From assembly GCA_963556195.1 (NCBI GenBank), contig CAUVYP010000244.1:3224001-3288000 (forward strand): a stretch of DNA of 64,000 bases. Direction: 5' to 3'. The translations under genes and the position numbers were made by a program. The notes below the pieces were generated by a model that was given only the letters and a program-made list of their open reading frames with translations, ran no database searches and was not told the origin of the DNA. Numbering within the stretch: the stretch's first letter is position 1; every line of letters starts with the position of its first letter. Shown here one piece after another: positions 26,066-40,767 of the stretch. The stretch is from Sepiola atlantica. Lineage: Eukaryota > Mollusca > Cephalopoda > Sepiida > Sepiolidae.

Positions 26066-26995
26066 TTTAGCGCGTTTTAAAGTTGATATCGCTTTTGTTT
26101 ATAACTTCCACATTTATTCGAATTGTGCAACGAAACTTTGCAGACAGTCGCGGAGACACATGTTCTACTGAAGTACCAAGTTTCAGAAGTGCAGCTCTTG
26201 TACTGCCGGAGATATGTCGATACAAACTGAATACGCAAAACATCAACAAAATTTCGCGCGTTTTAAAGTTGATATCGCTTTTGTTTATAACTTCCACATT
26301 TATTCGAATTGTGCAACGAAACTTTGCAGACAGTCGCGTAGACACATGTTTTACTGAAGTACCAAGTTTCAGAAGTGCAGCTCTTGTACTGCCGGAGATA
26401 TGTCGATACAAACTGAATACGCAAAAAATCAACAAAATTTAGCGCGTTTTAAAGTTGATATCGCTTTTGTTTATAACTTCCACATTCATTCGAATTGTGC
26501 AACGAAACTTTGCAGACAGTCGCGTAGACACATGTTTTACTGAAGTACCAAGTTTCAGAAGTGCAGCTTTTGTACTGCCGGAGATATGTCGATACAAACT
26601 GAATACGCAAAACATCAACAAAATTTAGCGCGTTTTAAAGTTGATATCGCTTTTGTTTATAACTGCCACATTCATTCGAATTGTGCAACGAAACTTTGCA
26701 GACAGTCTCGAATAGGCCTCCTCTACTGAAGTACCAAGTTTCAGAAGTGCAGCTCTTGTACTGCCGGAGATATGTCGATACAAACTGAATACGCAAAACA
26801 TCACCAAAATTTAGCGCGTTTTAAAGTTGATATCGCTTTTGTTTATAACTTCCACATTTATTCGAATTGTGCAACGAAACTTTGCAGACAGTCGCGGAGA
26901 CACATGTTCTACTGAAGTACCAAGTTTCAGAAGTGCAGCTCTTGTACTGCCGGAGATATGTCGATACAAACTGAATACGCAAAACATCAACAAAA

Positions 26996-29970
26996 TTTCG
27001 CGCGTTTTAAAGTTGATATCGCTTTTGTTTATAACTTCCACATTTATTCGAATTGTGCAACGAAACTTTGCAGACAGTCGCGGAGACACATGTTCTACGT
27101 AAGTACCAAGGTACAGAAGTGCTGCTCTTGTACTGCCGGAGATATGTCGATACAAACTGAATACGCAAAACATCAACAAAATTTAGCGCGTTTTAAAGTT
27201 GATATCGCTTTTGTTAATAACTTATACATTTATTCGAATTGTGCAACGAAACTTTGCAGACAGTCGCGGAGACACATGTTCTACTGAAGTACCAAGTTTC
27301 AGAAGTGCAGCTCTTGTACTGCCGGAGATATGTCGATACAAACTGAATACGCAAAACATCAACAAAATTTAGCGCGTTTTAATGTTGATATCGCTTTTGT
27401 TTATAACTTCCACATTTATTCGAATTGTGCAACGAAACTTTGCAGACAGTCTCAAATAGGCTGTTTCTACTGAAGTACCAAGTTTCAGAAGTGCAGCTCT
27501 CGTACTGCCGGAGATATGTCGATACAAACTGAATACGCAAAACATCAACAAAATTTAGCGCGTTTTAAAGTTTATATCGCTTTTGTTTATAACATCCACA
27601 TTTATTCGAATTGTGCAACCCCCATTTGCAGACAGTCGCGGAGACACATTTTCTACTGAAGTACCAAGTTTCAGAAGTGCAGCTCTTGTACTGCCGGAGA
27701 TATGTCGATACAAACTGAATACGCAAAACATCAACAAAATTTAGCGCGTTTTAAAGTTGATATCGCTTTTGTTTATAACTTCCACATTCATTCGAATTGT
27801 GCAACGAAACTTTGCAGACAGTCTCGAATAGGCCTCCTCTACTGAAGTACCAAGTTTCAGAAGTGCAGCTCTTGTACTGCCCAAGATATGTCGATACAAA
27901 CTGAATACGCAAAACATCAACAAAATTTCGCGCGTTTTAGAGTTGATATCGCTTTTGTTTATAACTTCCACATTTATTCGAATTGTGCAACGAGACTTTG
28001 CAGACAGTCGCGGAGACACATTTTCTACTGAAGTACCAAGTTTCAGAAGTGCAGCTCTTGTACTGCCGGAGATATGTCGATACAAACTGAATACGCAAAA
28101 CATCAACAAAATGGTACGCGTTTTAAAGTTGATATCGCTTTTGTTTATAACTTCCACATTTATTCGAATTGTGCAACGAAACTTTGCAGACAGTCGCGGA
28201 GACACATGTTCTACTGAAGTACCAAGTTTCAGAAGTGCAGCTCTTGTACTGCCGGAGATATGTCGATACAAACTGAATACGCAAATCATCAACAAAATTT
28301 AGCGCGTTTTAATGTTGATATCGCTTTTGTTTATAACTTCCACATTTATTCGAATTGTGCAACGAAACTTTGCAGACAGTCTCAAATAGGCCTTTTCTAC
28401 TGAAGTACCAAGTTTCAGAAGTGCAGCTCTTGTACTGCCGGAGATATGTCGATACAAACTGAATACGCAAAACATCAACAAAATTTAGCGCGTTTTAAAG
28501 TTGATATCGCTTTTGTTTATAACTTCCACATTTATTCGAATTGTGCAACGAAACTTTGCAGACAGTCGCGGAGACACATTTTCTACTAACGTACCAAGTT
28601 TCAGAAGTGCAGCTCTTGTACTGCCGGAGATATGTCGATACAAACTGAATACGCAAAACATCAACAAAATTTAGCGCGTTTTAAAGTTGATATCGCTTTT
28701 GTTTATAACTTCCACATTCATTCGAATTGTGCAACGAAACTTTGCAGACAGTCTCAAATAGGCCTCCTCTACTGAAGTACCAAGTTTCAGAAGTGCAGCT
28801 CTTGTACTGCCGGAGATATGTCGATACAAACTGAATACGCAAAACATCAACAAAATTTCGCGCGTTTTAAAGTTGATATCGCTTTTGTTTATAACTTCCA
28901 CATTTATTCGAATTGTGCAACGAAACTTTGCAGACAGTCGCGGAGACACATTTCAACTGAAGTACCAAGTTTCAGAAGTGCAGCTCTTGTACTGCCGGAG
29001 ATATGTCGATACAAACTGAATACGCAAAACATCAACAAAATTTAGCGCGTTTTAAAGTTGATATCGCTTTTGTTTATAACTTCCACATTTATTCGAATTG
29101 TGCAACGAAACTTTGCAGACAGTCGCGGAGACACATGTTCTACTGAAGTACCAAGTTTCAGAAGTGCAGCTCTTGTACTGCCGGAGATATGTCGATACAA
29201 ACTGAATACGCAAAACATCAACAAAATTTCGCGCGTTTTAAAGTTGATATCGCTTTTGTTTATAACTTCCACATTTATTCGAATTGTGCAACGAAACTTT
29301 GCAGACAGTCGCGTAGACACATGTTTTACTGAAGTACCAAGTTTCAGAAGTGCAGCTCTTGTACTGCCGGAGATATGTCGATACAAACTGAATACGCAAA
29401 AAATCAACAAAATTTAGCGCGTTTTAAAGTTGATATCGCTTTTGTTTATAACTTCCACATTCATTCGAATTGTGCAACGAAACTTTGCAGACAGTCGCGT
29501 AGACACATGTTTTACTGAAGTACCAAGTTTCAGAAGTGCAGCTTTTGTACTGCCGGAGATATGTCGATACAAACTGAATACGCAAAACATCAACAAAATT
29601 TAGCGCGTTTTAAAGTTGATATCGCTTTTGTTTATAACTGCCACATTCATTCGAATTGTGCAACGAAACTTTGCAGACAGTCTCGAATAGGCCTCCTCTA
29701 CTGAAGTACCAAGTTTCAGAAGTGCAGCTCTTGTACTGCCGGAGATATGTCGATACAAACTGAATACGCAAAACATCACCAAAATTTAGCGCGTTTTAAA
29801 GTTGATATCGCTTTTGTTTATAACTTCCACATTTATTCGAATTGTGCAACGAAACTTTGCAGACAGTCGCGGAGACACATGTTCTACTGAAGTACCAAGT
29901 TTCAGAAGTGCAGCTCTTGTACTGCCGGAGATATGTCGATACAAACTGAATACGCAAAACATCAACAAAA
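26996..29970. repeat. 16-monomer unit copy 2, 2975 bp
   Basis: Every rare variant of copy 1 is present at the same place, including the 185-bp monomer (28856-29040). I saw no base difference between the copies when reading their diagnostic sites. They diverge at the next monomer, where the unit at 29971 has a class A box instead of B1. Confidence 0.93.
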
Positions 29971-31273
29971 TTTCGCGCGTTTTAAAGTTGATATCGCTTT
30001 TGTTTATAACTTCCACATTTATTCGAATTGTGCAACGAAACTTTGCAGATAGTCTCGAATAGGCCTTTTCTATTGAAGTCCAAAGTTTCAGTAGTGCAGC
30101 TCTGGTACTGCCGGATATATGTCGATACAAACTGAATACGCAAAACATCAACAAAATTTAGCGCGTTTTAAAGTTGATATCGCTTTTGTTTATAACCTCC
30201 ACATTTATTCGAATTGTGCAACGAAACTTTGCAGACAGTCTCGAATAGGCCTCCTCTACTAAAGTACCAAGTTTCAGAAGTGCAGCTCTTGTACTGCCGG
30301 AGATATGTCGATACAAACTGAATACGCAAAACATCAACAAAATTTCGCGCGTTTTTAAGTTGATATCGCTTTTGTTTATAACTTCCACATTTATTCGAAT
30401 TGTGCAACGAAACTTTGCAGACAGTCGCGGAGACACATGTTCTACTGAAGTACCAAGTTTCAGAAGTGCAGCTCTTGTACTGCCGGAGATAGGTCGATAC
30501 AAACTGAATACGCAAAACATCAACAAAATTTCGCGCGTTTTAAAGTTGATATCGCTTTTGTTTATAACTTCCACATTTATTCGAATTGTGCCACGAAACG
30601 TTGCAGACAGTCGCGGAGACACATTTTCTACTGAAGTACCAAGTTTCAGAAGTGCAGCTCTTGTACTGCCGGAGATATGTCGATACAAACTGAATACGCA
30701 AAACATCAACAAAATTTAGCGCGTTTTAAAGTTGATATCGCTTTTGTTTATAACTTCCACATTTATTCGAATTGTGCAACGAAACTTTGCAGACAGTCGC
30801 GGAGACACATGTTCTACTGAAGTACCAAGTTTCAGAAGTGCAGCTCTTGTACTGCCGGAGATATGTCGATACAAACTGAATACGCAAAACATCAACAAAA
30901 TTTAGCGCGTTTTAAAGTTGATATCGCTTTTGTTTATAACTTCCACATTTATTCGAATTGTGCAACGAAACTTTGCAGACAGTCTCGAATAGGCCTTTTG
31001 CTACTGAAGCACTAAGTTTCAGAAGTGCAGCTCTTGTACTGCCGGAGATATGTTGATACAAAATGAATACGCAAAACATCAACAAAATTTAGCGCGTTTT
31101 AAAGTTGATATCGCTTTTGTTTATAACTTCCACATTTATTCGAATTGTGCAACGAAACTTTGCAGACAGTCTCGAATAGGCTTTTTCTACTGAAGTACAA
31201 AGTTTCAGAAGTGCAGCTCTTGTACTGCCGGAGATATGTCGATACAAACTGAATACGTAAAACATCAACAAAA
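29971..31273. repeat. Seven-monomer irregular link segment
   Basis: Monomers are A4 (gatagtctcg, tctattgaagtcc), A1, B1, B2, B1, a 187-bp A5 and A4. The unit at 30529 has the paired changes gtgccacg and acgttgcag. No higher-order period is visible here. Confidence 0.8.
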
Positions 31274-32203
31274 TTTCGCGCGTTTTAAAGTTGATATCGC
31301 TTTTGTTTATAACTTCCACATTTATTCGAATTGTGCAACGAAACTTTGCAGACATTCTCGAATAGGCCTCCTCTACTGAAGTACCACGTTTCAGAAGTGC
31401 AGCTCTTGTACTGCCGGAGATATGTCGATACAAACTGAATACGCAAAACATCAACAAAATTTCGCGCGTTTTAAAGTTGATATTACTTTTGTTTATAACT
31501 TCCACATTTATTCGAATTGTGCAACGAAACTTTGCAGACAGTCGCGGAGACACATTTTCTACTGAAGTACCAAGTTTCAGAATTGCAGCTCTTGTACTGC
31601 CGGAGATATGTCGATACAAACTGAATACGCAAAACATCAACAAAATTTCGCGCGTTTTTAAGTTGATATCGCTTTTGTTTATAACTTCCACATTTATTCG
31701 AATTGTGCAACGAAACTTTGCAGACAGTCGCGGAGACACATGTTCTACTGAAGTACCAAGTTTCAGAAGTGCAGCTCTTGTACTGCCGGAGATATGTCGA
31801 TACAAACTGAATACGCAAAACATCAACAAAATTTAGCGCGTTTTAAAGTTGATATCGCTTTTGTTTATAACTTCCACATTTATTCGAATTGTGCAACGAA
31901 ACTTTGCAGACAGTCGCGGAGACACATGTTCTACTGAAGTACCAAGTTTCAGAAGTGCAGCTCTTGTACTGCCGGAGATATGTCGATACAAACTGAATAC
32001 GCAAAACATCAACAAAATTTAGCGCGTTTTAAAGTTGACATCGCTTTTGTTTATAACTTCCAAATTTATTCGAATTGTGCAACGAAACTTTGCAGACAGT
32101 CTCGAATAATCCTTTTCTACTGAAGCACCAAGTTTCAGAAGTGCAGCTCTTGTACTGCCGGAGATATGTCGATACAAACTGAATACGCAAAACATCAACA
32201 AAA
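31274..32203. repeat. Five-monomer HOR copy 1, 930 bp
   Basis: The unit contains the gacattctcg/accacg A1 monomer, a gatattactt B2 monomer with gaattgcag, two B1 monomers, and a monomer with the decayed class A box cgaataatcc. All five recur in order 930 bases later. Three of the five, and the first monomer of the unit in particular, lack the usual minus-strand stop because they start tttcgcgcg. Confidence 0.92.
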
Positions 32204-33133
32204 TTTAGCGCGTTTTAAAGTTGATATCGCTTTTGTTTATAACTTCCACATTTATTCGAATTGTGCAACGAAACTTTGCAGACATTCTCGAATAGGCCTC
32301 CTCTACTGAAGTACCACGTTTCAGAAGTGCAGCTCTTGTACTGCCGGAGATATGTCGATACAAACTGAATACGCAAAACATCAACAAAATTTCGCGCGTT
32401 TTAAAGTTGATATTACTTTTGTTTATAACTTCCACATTTATTCGAATTGTGCAACGAAACTTTGCAGACAGTCGCGGAGACACATTTTCTACTGAAGTAC
32501 CAAGTTTCAGAATTGCAGCTCTTGTACTGCCGGAGATATGTCGATACAAACTGAATACGCAAAACATCAACAAAATTTCGCGCGTTTTTAAGTTGATATC
32601 GCTTTTGTTTATAACTTCCACATTTATTCGAATTGTGCAACGAAACTTTGCAGACAGTCGCGGAGACACATGTTCTACTGAAGTACCAAGTTTCAGAAGT
32701 GCAGCTCTTGTACTGCCGGAGATATGTCGATACAAACTGAATACGCAAAACATCAACAAAATTTAGCGCGTTTTAAAGTTGATATCGCTTTTGTTTATAA
32801 CTTCCACATTTATTCGAATTGTGCAACGAAACTTTGCAGACAGTCGCGGAGACACATGTTCTACTGAAGTACCAAGTTTCAGAAGTGCAGCTCTTGTACT
32901 GCCGGAGATATGTCGATACAAACTGAATACGCAAAACATCAACAAAATTTAGCGCGTTTTAAAGTTGATATCGCTTTTGTTTATAACTTCCAAATTTATT
33001 CGAATTGTGCAACGAAACTTTGCAGACAGTCTCGAATAATCCTTTTCTACTGAAGCACCAAGTTTCAGAAGTGCAGCTCTTGTACTGCCGGAGATATGTC
33101 GATACAAACTGAATACGCAAAACATCAACAAAA
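32204..33133. repeat. Five-monomer HOR copy 2, 930 bp
   Basis: Matches copy 1 with very few changes. The first monomer starts tttagcgcg instead of tttcgcgcg, and copy 1 has gttgacatcgc at 32,033-32,043 where copy 2 has gttgatatcgc. Confidence 0.92.
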
Positions 33134-35553
33134 TTTAGCGCGTTTTAAAGTTGATATCGCTTTTGTTTATAACTTCCACATTTATTCGAATTGTGCAACG
33201 AAACTTTGCAGACAGTCTCAAATAGGCCTTTTCTACTGAAGTACCAAGTTTCAGAAGTGCAGCTCTTGTACTGCCGGAGATATGTCGATACAAACTGAAT
33301 ACGCAAAACATCAACAAAATTTAGCGCGTTTTAAAGTTGATATCGCTTTTGTTTATAACATCCACATTTATTCGAATTGTGCAACGAAACTTTGCAGACA
33401 GTCGCGGACACACATGTTCTACTAAAGTACCAAGTTTCAGAAGTGCAGCTCTTGTACTGCCGGAGATATGTCGATACAAACTGAATACGCAAAACATCAA
33501 CAAAATTTAGCGCGTTTAAAAGTTGATATCGCTTTTGTTTATAACTTCCACATTTATTCGAATTGTGCAACGAAACTTTGCAGACAGTCGCGGAGACACA
33601 TGTTCTACTTAAGTACCAAGTTTCAGAAGTGCAGCTCTTGTACTGCCGGAGATTTGTCGATACAAACTGAATACGCAAAACATCAACAAAATTTAGCGCG
33701 TTTTAAAGTTGATATCGCTTTTGTTTATAACTTCCACATTTATTCGAATTGTGCAACGAAACTTTGCAGACAGTCTCGAATAGGCCTTTTGCTACTGAAG
33801 CACCAAGTTTCAGAAGTGCAGCTCTTGTACTGCCGGAGATATGTCGATACAAACTGAATACGCAAAACATCAACAAAATTTAGCGCGTTTAAAAGTTGAT
33901 ATCGCTTTTGTTTATAACTTCCACATTTATTCGAATTGTGCAACGAAACTTTGCAGATTGTCTCGAATAGGCCTTTTCTACTGCAGTCCAAAGTTTCAGA
34001 AGTGCAGATCTTGTACTGCCGGATATATGTCGATACAAACTGAATACGAAAAACATCAACAAAATTTAGCGCGTTTTAAAGTTGATATCGCTTTTGTTTA
34101 TAACTTCCACATTTATTCGAATTGTGCAACGAAACTTTGCAGACAGTCTCGAATAGGCCTCCTCTACTGAAGTACCAAGTTTCAGAAGTGCAGCTCTTGT
34201 ACTGCCGGAGATATGTCGTCACAAACTGAATACGCAAATCATCAACAAAATTTAGCGCGCTTTAATGTTGATATCGCTTTTGTTTATAACTTCCACATTT
34301 ATTCGAATTGTGCAACGAAACTTTGCAGACAGTCGCGGAGACACATGTTCTACTGAAGTACCAAGTTTCAGAAGTGCAGCTCTTGTACTGCCGGATATAT
34401 GTCGATACAAACTGAATACGCAAAACATCAACAAAATTTAGCGCGTTTTAAAGTTGATATCGCTTTTGTTTATAACTTCCACATTTATTCGAATTGTGCA
34501 ACGAAACTTTGCAGACAGTCGCGAAGACACATTTTCTACTGAAGTACCAAGGTTCAGAAGTGCAGCTGTTGTACTGCCGGAGATATGTCGATACAAACTG
34601 AATACGCAAAACATCAACAAAATTTCGCGCCTTTTAAAGTTGATATCGCTTTTGTTTATAACTTCCACATTTATTCGAATTGTGCAACGAAACTTTGCAG
34701 ACAGTCTCGAATAGGCCTTTTGCTACTGAAGCACCAAGTTTAAGAAGTGCAGCTCTTGTACTGCCGGAGATATGTCGATACAAACTGAATACGCAAAACA
34801 TCAACAAAATTTAGCGCGTTTTAAAGTTGATATCGCTTTTGTTTATAACTTCCACATTTATTCGAATTGTGCAACGAAACTTTGCAGACAGTCGCGGAGA
34901 CACATGTTCTACTGAAGTACCAAGTTTCAGAAGTGCAGCTCTAGTACTGCCGGAGATATGTCGATACAAACTGAATACGCAAAACATCAACAAAATTTAG
35001 CGCGTTTTAAAGTTGATATCGCTTTTGTTTATAACTTCCACATTTATTCGAATTGTGCAACGAAACTTTGCAGACAGTCTCGAATAGGCCTCCTCTACTG
35101 AAGTACTAAGTTTCAGAAGTGCAGCTCTTGTACTGCCGGAGATATGTCGATACAAACTGAATACGCAAAACATCAACAAAATTTAGCGCGTTTTAAAGTT
35201 GATATCGCTTTTGTTTATAACTTCCACATTTATTCGAATTGTGCAACGAAACTTTGCAGACAGTCGCGGAGACACATGTTCTACTAAAGTACCAAGTTTC
35301 AGAAGTGCAGCTCTTGTATTGCCGGAGATATGTCGATACAAACTGAATACGCAAAACATCAACAACATTTAGCGCGTTTTAAAGTTGATATCGCTTTTGT
35401 TTATAACTTCCACATTTATTCGAATTGTGCAACGAAACTTTGCAGACAGTCTCGAATAATCTTTTTCTACTGAAGCACCAAGTTTCAGAAGTGCAGCTCT
35501 TGTACTGCCGGAGATATGTCGATACAAACTGAATACGCAAAACATCAACAAAA
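33134..35553. repeat. Mosaic monomer segment
   Basis: Thirteen monomers without a completed period, two of them 187 bp (33692 and 34623). Several short modules reappear further right: the cgtttaaaag unit with ctgcagtcc, the cgctttaatg unit, and the pair B3 with gctgttg followed by tttcgcgcc (34437-34809). That pair is also seen at 36484, 39091 and 41698. Confidence 0.8.
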
Positions 35554-38500
35554 TTTAGCGCGTTTTAAAGTTGATATCGCTTTTGTTTATAACATCCACA
35601 TTTATTCGAATTGTGCAACGAAACTTTGCAGACAGTCGCGGAGACACATGTTCTACTGAAGTACCAAGTTTCAGAAGTGCAGCTCTTGTACTGCCGGAGA
35701 TATGTCGATACAAACTGAATACGCAAAACATCAACAAAATTTAGCGCGTTTAAAAGTTGATATCGCTTTTGTTTATAACTTCCACATTTATTCGAATTGT
35801 GCAACGAAATTTTGCAGATAGTCTCGAATAGGCCTTTTCTACTGCAGTCCAAAGTTTCAGAAGTGCAGATCTTGTACTGCCGGATATATGTCGATACAAA
35901 CTGAATACGAAAAACATCAACAAAATTTAGCGCGTTTTAAAGTTGATATCGCTTTTGTTTATAACTTCCACATTTATTCGAATTGTGCAACGAAACTTTG
36001 CAGATAGTCTCGAATAGGCCTCCTCTACTGAAGTACCAAGTTTCAGAAGTGCAGCTCTTGTACTGCCGGAGATATGTCGATACAAACTGAATACGCAAAT
36101 CATCAACAAAATTTAGCGCGCTTTAATGTTGATATCGCTTTTGTTTATAACTTCCACATTTATTCGAATTGTGCAACGAAACTTTGCAGACAGTCGCGGA
36201 GACACATGTTCTACTGAAGTACCAAGTTTCAGAAGTGCAGCTCTTGTACTGCCGGAGATATGTCGATACAAACTTCATACGCAAAACATCAACAAAATTT
36301 AGCGCGTTTTAAAGTTGATATCGCTTTTGTTTATAACTTCCACATTTATTCGAATTGTGCAACGAAACTTTGCAGACAGTCTCGAATAAGCCTCCTCTAC
36401 TGAAGTACCAAGTTTCAGAAGTGCAGCTCTTGTACTGCCGGAGATATGTCGATACAAACTGAATACGCAAAACATCAACAAAATTTAGCGCGTTTTAAAG
36501 TTGATATCGCTTTTGTTTATAACTTCCACATTTATTCGAATTGTGCAACGAAACTTTGAAGACAGTCGCGAAGACACATTTTCTACTGAAGTACCAAGGT
36601 TCAGAAGTGCAGCTGTTGTACTGCCGGAGATATGTCGATACAAACTGAATACGCAAAACATCAACAAACTTTCGCGCCTTTTAAAGTTGATATCGCTTTT
36701 GTTTATAACTTCCACATTTATTCGAATTGTGCAACGAAACTTTGCAGACAGTCTCGAATAGGCCTCCTCTACTGAAGCACCAAGTTTCAGAAGTGCAGCT
36801 CTTGTACTGCCGGAGATATGTCGATACAAACTGAATACGCAAAACATCAACAAAATTTAGCGCGTTTTAAAGTTGATATCGCTTTTGTTTATAACTTCCA
36901 CATTTATTCGAATTGTGCAACGAAACTTTGCAGACAGTCGCGGAGACACATGTTCTACTGAAGTACCAAGTTTCAGAAGTGCAGCTCTTGTACTGCCGGA
37001 GATATGTCGATACAAACTGAATACGCAAAACATCAACAAAATTTAGCGCGTTTTAAAGTTGATATCGCTTTTGTTTATAACTTCCACATTTATTCGAATT
37101 GTGCAACGAAACTTTGCAGACAGTCTCGAATAGGCCTCCTCTACTGAAGTACCAAGTTTCAGAAGTGCAGCTCTTGTACTGCCGGAGATATTTCGATACA
37201 AACTGAATACGCAAAACATCAACAAAATTTAGCGCGTTTTAAAGTTGATATCTCTTTTGTTTATAACTTCCACATTTATTCGAATTGTGCAACGAAACTT
37301 TGCAGACAGTCGCGAAGACACATTTTCTACTGAAGTACCAAGTTTCAGAAGTGCAGCTCTTGTACTGCCGGAGATATGTCGATACAAACTGCATACGCAA
37401 AACATCAACAAAATTTCGCGCGTTTTGAAGTTGATATCGCTTTTGTTTATAACTTCCACATTTATTCGAATTGTGCAACGAAACTTTGCAGACAGTCGCG
37501 GAGACACATTTCCTACTGAAGTACCAAGTTTCAGAAGTGCAGCTCTCGTACTGCCGGAGATATGTCGATACAAACAGAATACGCAAAACATCAACAAAAT
37601 TTAGCGCGTTTTAAAGTTGATATCGCTTTTGTTTATAACTTCCACATTTATTCGAATTGTGCAACGAAACTTTGCAGACAGTCGCGGAGACACATGTACT
37701 ACGGAAGTACAAAGTTTCAGAAGTGCAGCTCTTGTACTGCCGGAGATATGTCGATACAAACTGAATACGCAAAACATCAACAAAATTTAGCGCGTTTTAA
37801 AGTTGATATCGCTTTTGTTTATAACTTCCACATTTATTCGAATTGTGCAACGAAACTTTGCAGACAGTCTCGAATAGGCCTTTTGCTACTGAAGCACCAA
37901 GTTTCAGAAGTGCAGCTCTTGTACTGCCGGAGATATGTCGATACAAACTGAATACGCAAAACATCAACAAAATTTAGCGCGTTTTAAAGTTGATATCGCT
38001 TTTGTTTATAACTTCCACATTTATTCGAATTGTGCAACGAAACTTTGCAGACAGTCTCAGATAGGCCTTTTCTACTGAAGTACAAAGTTTCAGACGTGCA
38101 GCTCTGGTACTGCCGGAGATATGTCGATACAAACTGAATACGCAAAACATCAACAAAATTTAGCGCGTTTTAAAGTTGATATCGCTTTTGTTTATAACTT
38201 CCACATTTATTCGAATTGTGCAACGAAACTTTGCAGACAGTCGCGGAGACACATGTTCTACTGAAGTACCAAGTTTCAGCAGTGCAGCTCTTGTACTGCC
38301 GGAGATATGTCGATACAAACTGAATACGCAAAACATCAACAAAATTTAGCGCGTTTTAAAGTTGATATCGCTTTTGTTTATAACTTCCACATTTATTCGA
38401 ATTGTGCAACGAAACTTTGCAGACAGTCTCGAATAGGCCTCCTCTACTGAAGTACCAAGTTTCAGAAGTGCAGCTCTTGTACTGCCGGAGATATGTCGAT

Positions 38501-40767
38501 ACAAACTGAATACGCAAAACATCAACAAAATTTCGCGCGTTTTAAAGTTGATATCGCTTTTGTTTATAACTTCAACATTTATTCGAATTGTGCAACGAAA
38601 CTTTGCAGACAGTCGCGGAGACACATGTTCTACTGAAGTACCAAGTTTCAGAAGTGCAGCTCTTGTACTGCCGGAGATATGTCGATACAAACTGAATACG
38701 CAAAACATCAACAAAATGTAGCGCGTTTTAAAGTTGATATCGCTTTTGTTTATAACTTCCACATTTATTCGAATTGTGCAACGAAACTTTGCAGACAGTC
38801 TCGAATAGGCCTTTTGCTACTGAAGCACCAAGTTTCAGAAGTGCAGATCTTGTACTGCCGGATATATGTCGATACAAACTGAATACGAAAAACATCAACA
38901 AAATTTAGCGCGTTTTAAAGTTGATATCGCTTTTGTTTATAACTTCCTCATTTATTCGAATTGTGCAACGAAACTTTGCAGACAGTCTCGAATAGGCCTT
39001 TTGCTACTGAAGCACCAAGTTTCAGAAGTGCAGATCTTGTACTGCCGGATATATGTCGATACAAACTGAATACGAAAAACATCAACAAAATTTAGCGCGT
39101 TTTAAAGTTGATATCGCTTTTGTTTATAACTTCCACATTTATTCGAATTGTGCAACGAAACTTTGAAGACAGTCGCGAAGACACATTTTCTACTGAAGTA
39201 CCAAGGTTCAGAAGTGCAGCTGTTGTACTGCCGGAGATATGTCGATACAAACTGAATACGCAAAACATCAACAAAATTTCGCGCCTTTTAAAGTTGATAT
39301 CGCTTTTGTTTATAACTTCCACATTTATTCGAATTGTGCAACGAAACTTTGCAGACAGTCTCGAATAGGCCTTTTGCTACTGAAGCACCAAGTTTCAGAA
39401 GTGCAGCTCTTGTACTGCCGGAGATATGTCGATACAAACTGAATACGCAAAACATCAACAAAATTTAGCGCGTTTTAAAGTTGATATCGCTTTTGTTTAT
39501 AACTTCCACATTTATTCGAATTGTGCAACGAAACTTTGCAGACAGTCGCGGAGACACATGTTCTACTGAAGTACCAAGTTTCAGAAGTGCAGCTCTTGTA
39601 CTGCCGGAGATATGTCGATACAAACTGAATACGCAAAACATCAACAAAATTTAGCGCGTTTTAAAGTTGATATCGCTTTTGTTTATAACTTCCACATTTA
39701 TTCGAATTGTGCAACGAAACTTTGCAGACAGTCTCGAATAGGCCTCCTCTACTGAAGTACCAAGTTTCAGAAGTGCAGCTCTTGTACTGCCGGAGATATG
39801 TCGATACAAACTGAATACGCAAAACATCAACAAAATTTAGCGCGTTTTAAAGTTGATATCGCTTTTGTTTATAACTTCCACATTTATTCGAATTGTGCAA
39901 CGAAACTTTGCAGACAGTCGCGGAGACACATGTTCTACTGAAGTACCAAGTTTCAGAAGTGCAGCTCTTGTACTGTCGGAGATATGTCGATACAAACTGA
40001 ATACGCAAAACATCAACAAAATTTAGCGCGTTTTAAAGTTGATATCGCTTTTGTTTATAACTTCCACATTTATTCGAATTGTGCAACGAAACTTTGCAGA
40101 CAGTCTCGAATAGGCCTTTTGCTACTGAAGCACCAAGTTTCAGAAGTGCAGCTCTTGTACTGCCGGAGATATGTCGATACAAACTGAATACGCAAAACAT
40201 CAACAAAATGTAGCGCGTTTTAAAGTTGATATCGCTTTTGTTTATAACTTCCACATTTATTCGAATTGTGCAACGAAACTTTGCAGACAGTCGCGGAGAC
40301 ACATGTTCTAATAAAGTACCAAGTTTCAGAAGTGCAGCGCTTGTACTGTCGGAGATATGTCGATACAAACTGAATACGCAAAACATCAACAAAATTTAGC
40401 GCGTTTTAAAGTTGATATCGCTTTTGTTTATAACTTCCACATTTATTCGAATTGTGCAACGAAACTTTGCAGACAGTCTCCAATAGGCCTTTTGCTACTG
40501 AAGCACCAAGTTTCAGAAGTGCAGCTCTTGTACGGCCGAAGATATGTCGATACAAACTGAATACGCAAAACATCAACAAAATTTAGCGCGTTTTAAAGTT
40601 GATATCGCTTTTGTTTATAACTTCCACATTTATTCGAATTGTGCAACGAAACTTTGCAGACAGTCTCTAATAGGCCTTTTCTACTGGAGTACAAAGTTTC
40701 AGAAGTGCAGCTCTTGTACTGCCGGAGATATGTCGATACAAACTGAATACGCAAAACATCAACAAAA
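35554..40767. repeat. 28-monomer partial period, copy 1, 5214 bp
   Basis: Monomers at 35554-37040 align with 40768-42255, and those at 37973-38344 (cagatagg/cagacgtg unit followed by the cagcagtg B1 unit) align with 43187-43558 at an offset of 5214 bases. The middle monomers differ, so the copies have been reshuffled. Two neighbouring 187-bp monomers (38717 and 38904) are almost the same, a recent single-unit duplication. Confidence 0.7.

Larger units (their letters stand above)
24021..26995. repeat. 16-monomer unit copy 1, 2975 bp
   Basis: Fifteen 186-bp monomers and one 185-bp monomer (25881-26065). Distinctive units include cgtaagtaccaaggtac, gttaataacttatac, the cccca-cluster monomer, actgcccaag, aaaatggtacgcg and the two cgcgtagacac monomers. 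All recur in the same order 2975 bases later. Confidence 0.93.
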
